Positions 45,812 through 56,524 are shown, counted from the stretch's first letter. The stretch: DNA of 64,000 bases from Terriglobus roseus DSM 18391 (GCF_000265425.1 NC_018014.1:4774001-4838000); one strand, 5' to 3'. Numbers and translations are program-made. Notes: generated by a model from the sequence alone, not told the origin.

Positions 45812-47332
45812 GTGTCCACGCCTGCCCACACTTCAGCCGCCCCGACCACTCACGAACCTTTTGATTTCGCCGAGTCTGCCGCGCTGGAGATGCAGCGGGA
45901 GGGATTCGATCTGTCGCCGGTTGAGGGCAGCGATGCGCAGCTTGCCGCGATCATTGCCGGCCACGTCGACGGGGCCGCAGACCATCGTGAGGATCTTCGG
46001 TCGCTCTCGTGGTCGTCAATCGACAACGACAGTTCGCGCGACCTGGACCAGGTGGAGTGGGCGGAGACCATCCCCGGCACTGGCGCGATACGCGTTCGCG
46101 TCGGCATTGCCGATGTAGCCGCGACGGTCGCACAGGGTTCGCCCATCGACCTGTTCGCGCAGCGACAGTCACAAACTGTGTACACGGCCGTGCGCAACTT
46201 TCCAATGCTTCCCTTCGCGTTATCGACCGGCCTTACGAGTCTGAACCCGGCAGAGGATCGGAACGCGCTGGTCGCGGAATTTGTCGTTGCGCCGGATGGC
46301 GGCGTTACCGATCGTCGGCTCTTCGCGGCGAGCGTCCACAACAATGCGCAGCTTGCTTACAGCCACGTTGGGCCGTGGCTGAACGGTGATGAGCATAGCG
46401 CGGATTCGGTGCTGAACGCCGCGCCTGCAGTGCAGTTGCAAGTGCGTCTGCAGGATGAAGCGGCGCAACGACTGCGCGCGCATCGGCAGGCGGCCGGCGC
46501 GCTGGATTTTCGGCGGGCAGAAGCAATGCCGGTCGTCGCGGATGGCAAAGTGATGTCGCTGGAGAGTGCGGTTCACAACCGCGCGATGGACATGATTGAA
46601 GACCTCATGATCGCGGCGAATGAGACGGTCGCAACGGCGCTGTCTGCGGCCAGGCGCAGCGGGTTGCGGCGCGTGGTCAAGAACCCCGAGCGCTGGCAGC
46701 GCATCGTGGACCTGGTGCACACGGCGACCGCGAACCTGCCGCAGCCAGTGACGTTGCCCGCTCAGCCCGATGCAAAGGCACTGAACGAATTTCTCTGCGC
46801 GGAGCGTGATCGCAATCCCGATCACTATCCGGACCTGGCGCTGGCCATCATCAAGCTGATGGGTGCAGGCGAGTATGTGCTGGCGCGGGGCGATGATCCG
46901 GACCCGCCGGGCCACTTTGCGCTGGCCGCGCAGGACTATGCGCATTCGACCGCGCCGAATCGACGGTTTGCGGATCTGGTAACGCAGCGAGTGGTGCATG
47001 CGATGCTGGCCAACGCACCGGCGCCCTACACCGATGACGAACTGGCCGCCATCGCACTGCATTGCAATGAGCGCGACAAGGCTGCACGCAAGGTGGAACG
47101 AGCCATGCTAAAGCGTGCGCAGGCGCAGGCCTTGAGTCACAGCATCGGACATCACTATAAGGCAATCGTTACGGGCGCAGGACCGAAAGGGATTTTCGTG
47201 CGTGTGCTGCAGCCGCCGGTCGAGGGCATGCTGGTACACGGCGGCGCGGGGCTGGATGTGGGCGATCGCGTCAACGTGACGCTGGTGCATACCGACGCGG
47301 CGAAGGCCTTCATCGACTTCGCACGCGTGTAA
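45812..47332 (+). CDS. RNB-domain exoribonuclease (RNase II/R-like, compact form)
   Basis: 506 residues, shorter than RNase R and without the N-terminal cold-shock domains. The catalytic RNB block reads SIDNDSSRDLDQVEWAE: three of the four aspartates of IDxxxxxDxDD are kept and the last is Gln, as I recall for a compact RNB subfamily in other phyla. APNRRFADLVTQRVV is the conserved late motif, and the end (GPKGIFVRVLQPPVEGMLV...GDRVNVTLVHTD) is an S1-like RNA-binding domain. The GTG at 45812 is an uncertain start; GTG 45773 and TTG 45752 are in frame. Confidence 0.88.
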   Translation: MSTPAHTSAAPTTHEPFDFAESAALEMQREGFDLSPVEGSDAQLAAIIAGHVDGAADHREDLRSLSWSSIDNDSSRDLDQVEWAETIPGTGAIRVRVGIADVAATVAQGSPIDLFAQRQSQTVYTAVRNFPMLPFALSTGLTSLNPAEDRNALVAEFVVAPDGGVTDRRLFAASVHNNAQLAYSHVGPWLNGDEHSADSVLNAAPAVQLQVRLQDEAAQRLRAHRQAAGALDFRRAEAMPVVADGKVMSLESAVHNRAMDMIEDLMIAANETVATALSAARRSGLRRVVKNPERWQRIVDLVHTATANLPQPVTLPAQPDAKALNEFLCAERDRNPDHYPDLALAIIKLMGAGEYVLARGDDPDPPGHFALAAQDYAHSTAPNRRFADLVTQRVVHAMLANAPAPYTDDELAAIALHCNERDKAARKVERAMLKRAQAQALSHSIGHHYKAIVTGAGPKGIFVRVLQPPVEGMLVHGGAGLDVGDRVNVTLVHTDAAKAFIDFARV

Positions 47333-48517
47333 CTAGTGGCCCATAGAAAAGCGGAGACGATCGTCGCTCTTCTTCTTGTCCTCTCGCTCCCACACGATGG
47401 CCATCACGGTCAGGACCGCAGTGAGTGCGGCAACGACTGCGCTGGCGAGCGATAGGGTCCGATAGCCGAAACCGTGCGTGAGCACCACCGCTCCCAGCGC
47501 TGCTCCTAGAGCGTTGCCAAGATTGAAGGCGCCCTGGTTCAGCGTAGAGGCGAGGTTTTGCGCACCGCGCGCCTGATCGACCACGCGCGTTTGCAGTGGC
47601 GCTCCAACGGCGAAGTGCAGCATTCCCCATAGCGCAATGACGAACAGCATGGGAATGATGCGCTCTTCCGCCAAGGGCATCAGCAAGAAGAGCACAGTCA
47701 GAACCACGAATCCAACAGCCACAGCCCGGAAACCCTGCGAGTCCGCCATGACGCCGCCGAGAAGGTTCCCGACCGTGATCGCGACGCCGAAGAGGACAAG
47801 CACACCGGTAACACCGTGCGGCGTAATGTGTGTCACGACTTCGAGGATGGGCGTGATGTAGGTGAGTACGCAGAACATCGCGGCGGAAGACATGGTGCTG
47901 ATGAGCAGCGTGGTCAGGACCCCGCGGCGCATCACAGACCTGAGTTCGTTCTTGAGGTGGACCGGCTCAGAGTGCTGGTGCGGAACGAGCGCCCACACGC
48001 CTGCCCCAGCAAGGATGCCGATAGGAACGATAGCCCAGAAGGCCGCTCGCCAACCGAAGGCCTGCCCCAGCGCGGTGCCGGCGGGCACGCCGAGGACGTT
48101 GGCCAGTGTCAGACCGCTGAACATGATGGCGACGGCGCGTGCTCGCTGCTCGCGTGGCACCACGTTCGCCGCGACGATGCTGCCGATGCCGAAGAAGGAT
48201 CCATGCGAGAGTGCCGTGCAGATGCGCGCGAGCAACAGAAGATGGAAGTTGGGCGCAAGCGCGCAGGCCGCGTTGCCCACGATGAAGATACTCATCAGAA
48301 AGATCAGCGCGCGTTTGCGGTCGACCTTCGCCAGCGCAAGCACCAGCAGCGGCGATCCAATGGTCACAGCCAGCGCATAGGCGCTGACGAGCGTGCCCGC
48401 CTTCGGAATGCTGACGGCAAAGTCCCGCGCCAGGTCCGGCAGCAGGCCCATGATGATGAACTCTGTTGTGCCAATGCCGAAGGCGGCAATGGCGAGTGCG
48501 AGCAGCGGCTTACGCAT
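47333..48517 (-). CDS. MFS transporter of the DHA1 efflux type
   Basis: 394 residues, 12 membrane segments. The opening LALAIAAFGIGTTEFIIMGLLPDLARDF is the signature of the AraJ/YdhP/NepI/PbuE branch, several members of which export purines, nucleosides or drugs. The loop motif LAKVDRKRALIFLM and SGLTLANVLGVPAGTALGQAFGWRAAFW follow family patterns. It is the last gene of a four-gene minus-strand unit that begins with purL and purF, so a purine or purine-intermediate exporter is plausible. Confidence 0.9.
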   Translation of the reverse strand: MRKPLLALAIAAFGIGTTEFIIMGLLPDLARDFAVSIPKAGTLVSAYALAVTIGSPLLVLALAKVDRKRALIFLMSIFIVGNAACALAPNFHLLLLARICTALSHGSFFGIGSIVAANVVPREQRARAVAIMFSGLTLANVLGVPAGTALGQAFGWRAAFWAIVPIGILAGAGVWALVPHQHSEPVHLKNELRSVMRRGVLTTLLISTMSSAAMFCVLTYITPILEVVTHITPHGVTGVLVLFGVAITVGNLLGGVMADSQGFRAVAVGFVVLTVLFLLMPLAEERIIPMLFVIALWGMLHFAVGAPLQTRVVDQARGAQNLASTLNQGAFNLGNALGAALGAVVLTHGFGYRTLSLASAVVAALTAVLTVMAIVWEREDKKKSDDRLRFSMGH

Positions 48518-48520
48518 ACT

Positions 48521-48937
48521 TTAGTGCACGCATGTGGTGCAGGCGCGGCAGAAGGTGTGATTCATCCGGTGCGCCGCAATCATGAGGGAGCTACCCAGGA
48601 TAGTGATGGCGACCTCGCAAAGATGCGATGGCAAGGCGTCTCCGAACCAGGCTCCGAAGAAGATGCAGGCGAGTCCGAGGGCCATGAGCACCAGGATGCG
48701 CGTGCGGCCATGCACACGGAATCCGCGGATGAGAGCGATACCGCCGGCAGCCGCTACCAGCGTAGCCAGCGTCCGGTGAACGCCCTCCTCGCCCGGCAGC
48801 AGATGCGCAAACACCGCGGAAGCCGAGACGAGGATGGGCGTCGCGATGCAGTGCACCACGCACATCGCAGACATCCAGATGCCGATGCGATCTGCCAGCG
48901 AGGGCTGCTGCACTGCCGCTTGAATCTTAGCCGTCAT
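48521..48937 (-). CDS. MerC family membrane protein
   Basis: 138 residues with four membrane segments. MSAMCVVHCIATPILV contains the MerC-type cysteine pair in the first segment, and FCRACTTCVH at the C-terminus adds three more cysteines near a histidine, as in mercury transporters. It starts 3 bases after the purF stop and ends 3 bases before the MFS gene, so it is translated in the same operon. No other mer gene is here, so transport of mercury or another soft metal is uncertain. Confidence 0.85.
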   Translation of the reverse strand: MTAKIQAAVQQPSLADRIGIWMSAMCVVHCIATPILVSASAVFAHLLPGEEGVHRTLATLVAAAGGIALIRGFRVHGRTRILVLMALGLACIFFGAWFGDALPSHLCEVAITILGSSLMIAAHRMNHTFCRACTTCVH

Positions 48938-48940
48938 GCG

Positions 48941-50440
48941 TCAGGCACTCGCTGTCGCGGGCAGGATCTCTTCCACGTCGACCCACTGCGTCGGATAATT
49001 GCCGGTGTAGCAGGCGGTGCAGTAGCCCACGGGCTTTGCGTCGCCGGTAGTGCAGCTATGCACCACGCCTTCGAGAGATAGGTAGGCTAACGAATCCGCT
49101 TCAATAAACTGGCGGATCTGCTCGATGGAGTTGTTCGCTGCGATCAGGTCACGTGTGCTTGGCGTGTCGACGCCGTAAAAGCAGGGCGAAATCGTCGGCG
49201 GGCAGGAGATGCGCATGTGCACTTCCTTGGCGCCGGCTGCACGCACCATGCGTACAATCTTGCGCGAGGTCGTGCCGCGGATGATCGAGTCATCGATCAG
49301 GATGACGCGCTTGCCTTCCAGCAGTGCTCGTACCGGGTTCAGTTTCATACGCACGCCGAAGTCGCGCACGCGCTGCTCCGGCTGGATGAACGTGCGGCCC
49401 ACGTAGTGATTGCGGATAAGTCCAAAGTTGAACGGGATGCCGCTTTCGCTGGCGTAGCCGATGGCAGCGGTCACACCGCTGTCCGGCACGGGCACGATCA
49501 CGTCGGCGGGTACGCCGGACTCGCGGGCGAGCGTGCGGCCCATCTCATCGCGGCTCTTCTGCACCCAACGGCCGAAAATCTTCGAATCGGGCCGCGCAAA
49601 GTAAACGTGCTCAAAGATGCAGCTCGCCTGCTGGACTTCGCGATTGAAGTAACGCGAGGTAACGCCGTCTTCGCTGACCATGACAAGTTCGCCCGGCTCA
49701 ACGTCACGCTCGTATTTGGCGTGCAGCAGATCGAAGGCGCAGGTCTCTGACGCGAAGACGAAGGTGTCGGGCATGCCATCCACACCGGGAATGCGGCCCA
49801 TGGACAAAGGACGGAACCCATGCGGATCGCGCGCCGCGAAGATGCGGTTGCGCGTCATCATGACGATAGAAAACGCGCCATCTACTTGGCCGAGCGAATC
49901 GGCGATGCAGTCGACCAGCGTCGTGTGCTTGGAATGCGCGATGAGCTGGACAATGATCTCGGTATCGCTCGTGGTCTGGAAGATCGCGCCATCGCGCTCA
50001 AGCCGTTCGCGTGCCGTGCCCAGGTTCACTAGATTGCCGTTGTGCGCAATCGCAATGAGGCCCTTGGTCGACTCCACCTTGATGGGCTGCGCATTCAGCA
50101 GCGCGGAATCACCGGTCGTGGAGTAGCGTGTGTGGCCAATGGCAAGATTGCCCGGCAGCTTCGCCAGCACGGGATCGGTAAAGATCTCGCTGACAAGACC
50201 CATGCCCTTCAGGTCATGAATGTCTTCGCCGTCGGCAGCGGCAATGCCGCCGGATTCCTGGCCGCGATGCTGCAGCGAGTACAGCCCCCAGTACGTGAGA
50301 CGCGCTGCGTCGGGATGGTTGTAAATCGCCATCACACCGCATTCTTCGCGCAGTTTGTCGAAGTGGTCGTCGGCTTCGTTGTCTTCGAGTTCGATTGCGT
50401 CAGTCACTTGCAGGGGAGTCAACTCCAGTTCATCGATCAT
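48941..50440 (-). CDS. purF: Amidophosphoribosyltransferase
   Basis: 499 residues; first committed step of purine synthesis (PRPP plus glutamine to phosphoribosylamine). The glutaminase nucleophile is Cys34 in [10 protein letters not shown] after a 33-residue acidic leader resembling the propeptide of the B. subtilis-type enzyme, so processing may expose Cys. [13 protein letters not shown] and the PRPP loop [14 protein letters not shown] are typical. [18 protein letters not shown] and the late cysteines could bind an iron-sulphur cluster. The ATG overlaps the purL stop by 4 bases. Confidence 0.97.
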   Translation of the reverse strand: MIDELELTPLQVTDAIELEDNEADDHFDKLREECGVMAIYNHPDAARLTYWGLYSLQHRGQESGGIAAADGEDIHDLKGMGLVSEIFTDPVLAKLPGNLAIGHTRYSTTGDSALLNAQPIKVESTKGLIAIAHNGNLVNLGTARERLERDGAIFQTTSDTEIIVQLIAHSKHTTLVDCIADSLGQVDGAFSIVMMTRNRIFAARDPHGFRPLSMGRIPGVDGMPDTFVFASETCAFDLLHAKYERDVEPGELVMVSEDGVTSRYFNREVQQASCIFEHVYFARPDSKIFGRWVQKSRDEMGRTLARESGVPADVIVPVPDSGVTAAIGYASESGIPFNFGLIRNHYVGRTFIQPEQRVRDFGVRMKLNPVRALLEGKRVILIDDSIIRGTTSRKIVRMVRAAGAKEVHMRISCPPTISPCFYGVDTPSTRDLIAANNSIEQIRQFIEADSLAYLSLEGVVHSCTTGDAKPVGYCTACYTGNYPTQWVDVEEILPATASA

Positions 50441-52878
50441 GCGAGCACCAGTTCTGCCGCAAGTTGTTCTTCCAGCGAGCCGGTCCAGGCTGCTGCAAGT
50501 TCCGATGTGCTCGCATCGATGACGGATTCACCATCGAGCACAATCTCCACGCGATCCGCGATGACCTCGCCCAGCGGCGCAAGGAAGACGCCCGGGATTC
50601 CAGCAATCACCGCACGCGCCTCTTCCATCTTGGCGGGATCGAGTGTGGCGATGACAGACGAGCCAATCTCACTGAAGAGACGCTCGATGAACATCGAGCG
50701 ATCCTTGCCGACCTTCATCTCAACACGGACACCGAGGCTCTTCGGGAAGGCGCCGCGAGCGAAGGCAGTCACACAGCCACCGTCTGAAAGATCTGCCGCG
50801 CTGCGCAGCAATCGCTTGTCTGCAAGAGCGATCAGAGCCTTGTGCAGCGCAGCTTCCTCGTTCAGATCGAGTACCGGCGGTGCGCCCCACATCTCACCCA
50901 GGACAGCCTGCGCGTATGCCGACGATCCAAGATCCTGCTGCCACTGGCGGCCTGCTCCGCGGAAGGCGGAGAGGAAAACGACGGTGTCGCCAACCTTCTG
51001 AAACGCATTCGGTACGGCCTTGCTGGCGTCATCAAGGATGCCGACGATACCAATCACGGGTGTCGGGTAGATCCCCTCGCCCTTCGTCTCGTTGTAGAGC
51101 GAGACGTTGCCGCCGGTGATGGGCGTGCCTAGCGCAGTGCAGGCGTCGCTGATGCCGTCGATAGCGTTCGATAGCTGCGCCATGATTTCCGGCTTCATGG
51201 GGTTGCCGAAGTTCAGGCAGTTGGTGGCCGAGACGGGTGTTGCGCCAGTGCAGGCGACCTTGCGTGCAGCCTCAGAGACTGCGTGCATCGCACCCAGCTT
51301 TGGGTCGAGATAGCACCAGCGACCGTTGCCGGCCAGCGCCATGGCAAGGCCGCGTTCTGGCTTGCCGTCAGCGCCTGTGCCCTTGATGCGGATCACGCCT
51401 GCCTCAGAGCCAGGGCCTTGGACGGTGTTGGTCTGCACCATGCTGTCGTACTGCTCGAAGATGTGGCGCTTGTCGCAGATGTTCGAACTGGCCAGCAGCT
51501 TCTTCAGGTCGGCGGTGTAATCACGCGGCTTCTTCAGTTCGTCCAGCACCCATGCGGGCGGATCGAGCGAGACCGGCGCCTTCCAGGTGCCGACGGGACG
51601 GTGATAGACCGGTGCGTCATCCGTCAGCGATTCATTGCTGAGGTCAGCAACCAGTTCCCCACCTTGGCGAACCTTCATGCGGTTCTCCGGGATCACCGTG
51701 CCAATAACAGCAGAGTCGAGTCCCCACTTGTCGAAGACATCGAGAATTTCCTGCTCACGGCCGGCGTGCGCCACCAGCAGCATGCGCTCCTGCGACTCGC
51801 TCAGCATGATCTCGTAGCTCGTCATGCCGCTGTCGCGCTGCGGCACCTTGTCGAGCTCGATCTCCAGGCCGACACCGCCGCGTCCGCCCATCTCGCAGGT
51901 GGAGCAGGTCAGGCCAGCCGCACCCATGTCCTGAATGCCGCTGACTGCGCCCGTCTTCATCGCTTCCAGGCAGGCTTCCAGCAGCAGCTTTTCCAGGAAC
52001 GGATCGCCCATCTGGACATTCGGGCGCTTCTGTTCGGAGCCTTCGGTGAACTCCTCGGAGGCCATCGTTGCGCCATGGATACCATCGCGGCCCGTCTTTG
52101 CGCCGACGTAGATCACGGGATTGCCGACGCCGGTGGCCTTGGCATAGAAGATTTCGTCGTGGCGAACCAGGCCGAGCGCGAAGGCGTTCAGCAGCGGATT
52201 GCCGCTGTAACAGGCCTCAAAGCGCGTCTCGCCACCAACGTTGGGCACGCCAAAGCAGTTGCCGTAACCGGCCACGCCGTGGACGACGCCTTCCATCACG
52301 CTGCGGTTCTTCTCGTAATCGATAGATTCCGGTGCGAGCGTGTCATCGTCCAGATCCGGCATGCCCTCCGCAGCGGTCAGGCCCAGCGGGCCGAAACGCA
52401 GCGAATCCATCACGGCCATCGGACGTGCGCCCATGGTGAAGATGTCGCGCAGAATGCCGCCAACGCCAGTCGCCGCGCCCTGGTAAGGCTCGATGTACGA
52501 AGGGTGGTTGTGGGATTCGATCTTGAAGGCGCAGGCCCAGCCTTCCCCCACGTCGATGATGCCGGCGTTCTCGCCAGGCCCCTGCATCACGGCGCCGGGA
52601 CCGCTCGTGCGGGTGCCTTTGGTGGGCAGACGCTTCAGGTGCACGCGGCTGCTCTTGTAGCTGCAGTGCTCGCTCCACATGACGGAGTAGATACCCAGCT
52701 CCGTCAGCGACGGCGTGCGGCCCATCGTTGCCAGGATCTTGGCGTATTCCTCGTCTGTGATGTTGTGCGTCTTAAGCAGCGCAGGCGTGACGGTGCAGGG
52801 CTTCGGCACGTCGTGAGAGATTGCGGCGGATGAGGTCGCGACCTCTGCCTCTTTTGGGATGGCTGTGGGCTGGCTCAC
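50437..52878 (-). CDS. purL: Phosphoribosylformylglycinamidine synthase II
   Basis: 813 residues, the PurL small-type enzyme that works with PurQ and PurS. Typical blocks: [56 protein letters not shown] and [10 protein letters not shown]-like ends. A GTG start at 52878 gives a short poorly conserved leader before [10 protein letters not shown]; the upstream in-frame region to 53280 overlaps the divergent CDF gene and lacks homology. First gene of purL-purF-merC-MFS. PurQ and PurS are not in the window. Confidence 0.95.
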   Translation of the reverse strand: MSQPTAIPKEAEVATSSAAISHDVPKPCTVTPALLKTHNITDEEYAKILATMGRTPSLTELGIYSVMWSEHCSYKSSRVHLKRLPTKGTRTSGPGAVMQGPGENAGIIDVGEGWACAFKIESHNHPSYIEPYQGAATGVGGILRDIFTMGARPMAVMDSLRFGPLGLTAAEGMPDLDDDTLAPESIDYEKNRSVMEGVVHGVAGYGNCFGVPNVGGETRFEACYSGNPLLNAFALGLVRHDEIFYAKATGVGNPVIYVGAKTGRDGIHGATMASEEFTEGSEQKRPNVQMGDPFLEKLLLEACLEAMKTGAVSGIQDMGAAGLTCSTCEMGGRGGVGLEIELDKVPQRDSGMTSYEIMLSESQERMLLVAHAGREQEILDVFDKWGLDSAVIGTVIPENRMKVRQGGELVADLSNESLTDDAPVYHRPVGTWKAPVSLDPPAWVLDELKKPRDYTADLKKLLASSNICDKRHIFEQYDSMVQTNTVQGPGSEAGVIRIKGTGADGKPERGLAMALAGNGRWCYLDPKLGAMHAVSEAARKVACTGATPVSATNCLNFGNPMKPEIMAQLSNAIDGISDACTALGTPITGGNVSLYNETKGEGIYPTPVIGIVGILDDASKAVPNAFQKVGDTVVFLSAFRGAGRQWQQDLGSSAYAQAVLGEMWGAPPVLDLNEEAALHKALIALADKRLLRSAADLSDGGCVTAFARGAFPKSLGVRVEMKVGKDRSMFIERLFSEIGSSVIATLDPAKMEEARAVIAGIPGVFLAPLGEVIADRVEIVLDGESVIDASTSELAAAWTGSLEEQLAAELVLA

Positions 52879-52971
52879 GCATCTAGTGTCGCATGGCCAT
52901 CGAATTAGGTTGGTCGAAAACCGGTGCACAACCACAGCAGCCCGCCGCTTCCGGAACGCATCGGAAGGCTT

Positions 52972-53910
52972 ATGTCCTCGTCCCGCAAGAGCATCTACGC
53001 CGCCATTGCTGCAAACGTCGCCATTGCGGCCGCCAAGACGGTGGGCTTCGTCTTCACCGGATCGTCCTCCATGCTGTCCGAGGCGATCCACTCTGCCGTG
53101 GACTGCGGCAACGGCGCACTGCTGCTGGTCGGCCTCAACCAGAGCGCCAAACCTGCGGACGAGACGCACCCCTTCGGCTACGGCAAGGAACTCTACTTCT
53201 GGTCCCTGATCGTCGCGGTGCTGGTCTTTGTGCTGGGCGGCGGCGTTTCGCTGTGGGAAGGTTTCGAACACGCACGGCATCCCGTGCCGCCATCCAGCCC
53301 GGTCTGGAACTACGCAATCCTCGGCTTTGCCTTCCTATTCGAGGGCTACGCCCTGATCGTCAGCGTGCGCGAATTCAAGCAATCGCACCAGGGCACCGGC
53401 CTCATCGCTGCCATTCACGCCAGCAAGGACCCCAGCGCCTTCACCGTCATCTTTGAAGACGCCGCCGCGACACTCGGCCTTGTCGCGGCATTCATTGGCG
53501 TGTGGCTCAGCAACAGCTTCGGCTGGCACCGCGCGGATGGCATCGCCTCCATGGTGATCGGTGCCCTGCTGGTGACGGTCGCAATCCTCTTAATCGCAGA
53601 ATGCAAGGCGCTCATCGTAGGCGAAGGTGCGGACCGCGATACGCTACGGGCGATCCGGGCGATTGCAAAAGCCGACCCGGACGTAACATCCGTCGGCCTG
53701 CCGCTGACCATGTACTTCGGCCCGCACAACGCCTTGCTCACCATGAATGTGCAGTTTCGCGACGGTCTGGAAGGCGACGCCATGTACACAGTGGTCTGCC
53801 GCATCGAGTCCATCATCCAGCAGCGCTACCCCGACATCAAGCAGATCTACCTGGAAGCCGGCTCAATGAGGACATCCTCCGAGCGCTTTCCTACGTCCTC
53901 TGCGAACTAG
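52972..53910 (+). CDS. Cation diffusion facilitator family metal transporter
   Basis: 312 residues, six membrane segments. [24 protein letters not shown] holds the first metal-site positions and [17 protein letters not shown] the loop typical of CDF proteins; the second Asp-rich site is in [15 protein letters not shown]. The C-terminal cytoplasmic alpha-beta domain binds metals to trigger dimer closure. The expected substrate is Zn, Mn or Fe. ATG 52972 is chosen ([16 protein letters not shown]); a GTG at 52924 would add 16 residues. Confidence 0.9.
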   Translation: MSSSRKSIYAAIAANVAIAAAKTVGFVFTGSSSMLSEAIHSAVDCGNGALLLVGLNQSAKPADETHPFGYGKELYFWSLIVAVLVFVLGGGVSLWEGFEHARHPVPPSSPVWNYAILGFAFLFEGYALIVSVREFKQSHQGTGLIAAIHASKDPSAFTVIFEDAAATLGLVAAFIGVWLSNSFGWHRADGIASMVIGALLVTVAILLIAECKALIVGEGADRDTLRAIRAIAKADPDVTSVGLPLTMYFGPHNALLTMNVQFRDGLEGDAMYTVVCRIESIIQQRYPDIKQIYLEAGSMRTSSERFPTSSAN

Positions 53911-54977
53911 CGCCAGCCAGTAACGTCCGTCCCGCCAAAGACGCGGTCGCGACGCAGCATACCGGTAAAGAACATGTACGGATGCACCAGTTCCAGTGCA
54001 CTCACTTCGTTCAACTTCGCCATTTGGTCCGACGTCAGCGTCACGGCGAGCGAGGCGATGTTGTCCTCCAACTGCTCCACCTTCGTCGCGCCAAGGATCA
54101 GCGACGTGATGCCCGGCTGTGCGGCAGCCCACGCAAGTGCTACCTGCGCCATCGGCTTTCCGACTTCCTCAGCCACATCGCGCAAGGCGTCCAACGTCTT
54201 CCAGTTGCGCTCTGTGTACTTCTGGAACGCAGGATTATTACCGCCGGCCAGCAGTGCCAGCCGACCATCGCCACTGCCCTTACCGTCATCGCCGCGCTTG
54301 TACTTGCCTGCGAGAAAGCCGCTGGCCAGCGGACTCCACGGCGTGATGCCCATACCGAACTCACGGGCGCAGTCCACGTGCTCACGCTCGATGGTTCGCT
54401 CGGTTAACGAGTACTCCAACTGCAGCGCAATCGGTCCCGGCACATTGTGCGCCTGCGCCAGTGTCGCAACCTTCGCCGCGTACCAGGCGGGCACATCGCT
54501 GAAGCCGAAGTAACGAATTTTCCCAGCGCGCACCAGGTCGCCCAGTGACTGCAGCACCTCTTCCGCAGGCGTAACACCGTCCCACGCGTGCATCCAGTAC
54601 AGGTCGATGAAGTCCGTCTTCAGCCGGCGCAGCGATGCGTCCAGCGCCCGGTACAGGTTCTTCCGGCCATTCGCGCTGCCATTGGGATTGCCTGCCTGCT
54701 CCCCGGCAGACATGGTGAACTTGGTAGCCAGTACGACCTTGTCGCGCAGCTTGCGTTTGGCAATGTAACCCGCCAGCAGCTCTTCGCTACGCCCAACGGC
54801 ATAGGCATCGGCCGTATCGATGAAGTTGCCGCCCGCATCGATGTACGCGTTGAAGATCGCCTCGGAGACATCATCGGCCGATCCCCAGCGAGGCGTGCCC
54901 ATCGTCATGGTGCCAAGGCAAAGCGGCGAAACGATCAGGCCAGACCGGCCAAGCGAGCGGAAATCCGTAAGCTTCAT
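53907..54977 (-). CDS. Aldo/keto reductase
   Basis: 356 residues, NADPH-dependent (beta/alpha)8 barrel. Catalytic set: Asp and Tyr in DTADAYAVGRSEELL, Lys in VVLATKF, His in DLYWMHAWD. Cofactor-loop residues GITPWSPLASGFLAGKYKRG and ILGATKVEQLEDNIAS fit the AKR family closest to YajO/Tas-like reductases. The start at 54977 gives MKLTDFRSLGRSGL; 54986 is in frame. The stop overlaps the CDF stop through a shared CTAG. Confidence 0.93.
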   Translation of the reverse strand: MKLTDFRSLGRSGLIVSPLCLGTMTMGTPRWGSADDVSEAIFNAYIDAGGNFIDTADAYAVGRSEELLAGYIAKRKLRDKVVLATKFTMSAGEQAGNPNGSANGRKNLYRALDASLRRLKTDFIDLYWMHAWDGVTPAEEVLQSLGDLVRAGKIRYFGFSDVPAWYAAKVATLAQAHNVPGPIALQLEYSLTERTIEREHVDCAREFGMGITPWSPLASGFLAGKYKRGDDGKGSGDGRLALLAGGNNPAFQKYTERNWKTLDALRDVAEEVGKPMAQVALAWAAAQPGITSLILGATKVEQLEDNIASLAVTLTSDQMAKLNEVSALELVHPYMFFTGMLRRDRVFGGTDVTGWR

Positions 54978-55018
54978 ACGCCGCATTCTAAGCGCATCGC
55001 TTTGCAGAAGACGTGCGC

Positions 55019-55456
55019 CTAATTGTGCCCAGTAGAACCAAAGCCGCCTTCGCCGCGATGGGTCGCATCCAGGTCGTCAACCTCTTCAAACCTCGCTTCA
55101 ATCTTCCGCACCATGCGTAGTTGCGCAATGCGGTCCCCGGCGTTCAGCGCGATGGGCGCGTCCGTGATGTTGATGAGGACGACCTTGATCTCGCCGCGAT
55201 AGCCGGGATCGATGACACCCGCAAGCGTGGTGATGCCTTTCACGGCAAGACCGCTGCGATCCTCAATCAGCGCGCCGTACTCCGCGGGGAAAGCCATGGC
55301 GATGCCGGTGGGCACCAGCGCCGTCTTGTGCGGCTCAATGTAGGCGCCGGCGACGCTGTACAGGTCCGCCGCCAGGTCGCCGAAGGGACCTGTGTGCGCG
55401 TACTTGGGCAGCTTTGCTTCCGGGTGAAGACGTTTTACGGGGACGTACGGTTCCAT
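55019..55456 (-). CDS. dut: Deoxyuridine 5'-triphosphate nucleotidohydrolase
   Basis: 145 residues. The five dUTPase motifs are visible: GDLAADLYSV, EDRSGLAVKGI, LAGVIDPGYRGEIKVVLIN, GDRIAQLRM and GEGGFGSTGHN. Homotrimeric enzyme that removes dUTP and provides dUMP. Confidence 0.97.
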   Translation of the reverse strand: MEPYVPVKRLHPEAKLPKYAHTGPFGDLAADLYSVAGAYIEPHKTALVPTGIAMAFPAEYGALIEDRSGLAVKGITTLAGVIDPGYRGEIKVVLINITDAPIALNAGDRIAQLRMVRKIEARFEEVDDLDATHRGEGGFGSTGHN

Positions 55457-55476
55457 CCGTCCAGAATACCGGCTCG

Positions 55477-56061
55477 CTACTCTGGCGGCATCTCATTCCA
55501 CCGCTTGATCACACGCACGCCACGATCGACACCCAGCACGCTGATGCTTGCCGTCGACAACAGCAGGTGTTCGCCGAAGACGCCCTCCTTGATCAGGAAC
55601 ATACCCGCAAGCACGCGAAAGACGTGCGCATGCGCGATCAGGGCGCAGCGGCCGCCGTTGTCCATGCAGCGTTCAATGACGCGCTCCGTGCGAGCCTCAA
55701 CCTGCGCAAGCGTTTCACCACCCGGATTCTCACTGCGCCACACGTTCCAGGTGGGATCGGTCTCACGCACCTGCGCTGTGGTCACGCCTTCGTGAATGCC
55801 GTAGTTCCACTCCTGCAGATCTTCATCGATCTCCGCACGATGATGAACGCCAGCAAGTTCCGCAGTTACGGTAGCGCGCTGACGCGGGCTGGTCAGGACC
55901 AGATCGAAGTCCACCTTGCCCAGAACGGGTTGCAGACGCTTGGCCTGCTCGACCCCGAACGGAGTCAGCGGCAGATCGGTGAAGCTGGTGTGCTGGCCGC
56001 TCTTCGACCACTCAGTTTCGCCGTGGCGGATGAGCCACAGCTCGGGGGTTCTCTCACTCAT
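55477..56061 (-). CDS. Histidine phosphatase family protein (phosphoglycerate mutase-like)
   Basis: 194 residues. LWLIRHGETEWSKSGQHTS contains the RHG catalytic His, followed by the second Arg in LTSPRQRA, Glu in EDLQEWNYGIHEG and the second His in ALIAHAHVFRVL. Ala-His-Ala replaces the more common Ser-His-Gly. A cytosolic phosphatase for small phosphometabolites is expected. The start at 56061 (MSERTPEL) excludes a 41-residue non-homologous extension. Confidence 0.9.
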   Translation of the reverse strand: MSERTPELWLIRHGETEWSKSGQHTSFTDLPLTPFGVEQAKRLQPVLGKVDFDLVLTSPRQRATVTAELAGVHHRAEIDEDLQEWNYGIHEGVTTAQVRETDPTWNVWRSENPGGETLAQVEARTERVIERCMDNGGRCALIAHAHVFRVLAGMFLIKEGVFGEHLLLSTASISVLGVDRGVRVIKRWNEMPPE

Positions 56062-56083
56062 GTGTTGTCTCTGTCCCGTTCTT

Positions 56084-56467
56084 CTAGCGGTGTGCGATGA
56101 CGTCGATGGCAACGCGACTATCGCGTGGCAGAACGGCGGCAACGGTGGTGCGGGCCGGTGGATTGGCGCCGAAACGGCCGACATACAGCTCGTTTAGCGC
56201 ATCCCAGTCGTCAATGTTCCGCAGATAAACCGTCACCTTCAGCACCTGCTCCATGCTGGATCCGGCGTTGATCAATTCCTTCTCGATCTGATCCAGCACA
56301 TGCTTCGTGCAGCTGCGAATGTCCATGGGGTCCGGCGCATTCCACGACGTCTTGCCCGCGACAAACACCAGATCTCCAAAGGCCACGGCCGGCGTGTAAA
56401 CGGCGGCGTTCGGAAAAGGGTTCGTCGCGCTGAAATACTCCCGCTTGGGGCTGCTCTCGTTCGACAT
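56084..56467 (-). CDS. RidA family protein
   Basis: 127 residues of the YjgF/YER057c/UK114 family. NPFPNAAVYTPAVAFGDLVFVAGKT, CTKHVLDQIEKELINAGSSMEQVLKVTVYLRNIDDW and NPPARTTVAAVLPRDSRVAIDVIAH cover the whole fold, with the Arg of PPARTTV that binds imine intermediates in active RidA. Cytosolic. It is a tandem paralogue of the next gene upstream, which is exported. Confidence 0.93.
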   Translation of the reverse strand: MSNESSPKREYFSATNPFPNAAVYTPAVAFGDLVFVAGKTSWNAPDPMDIRSCTKHVLDQIEKELINAGSSMEQVLKVTVYLRNIDDWDALNELYVGRFGANPPARTTVAAVLPRDSRVAIDVIAHR

Positions 56468-56524
56468 ACTTCGATTCTCTCGCCGGACGAGCCGCACGTC
56501 TATCGCACGGCTCCTTCCTCGGCA

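Noticed and set aside
52879-53280. Long N-terminal extension of purL
   Set aside because: Lies antisense to the CDF transporter, has no PurL homology, and PurL begins naturally near 52878.
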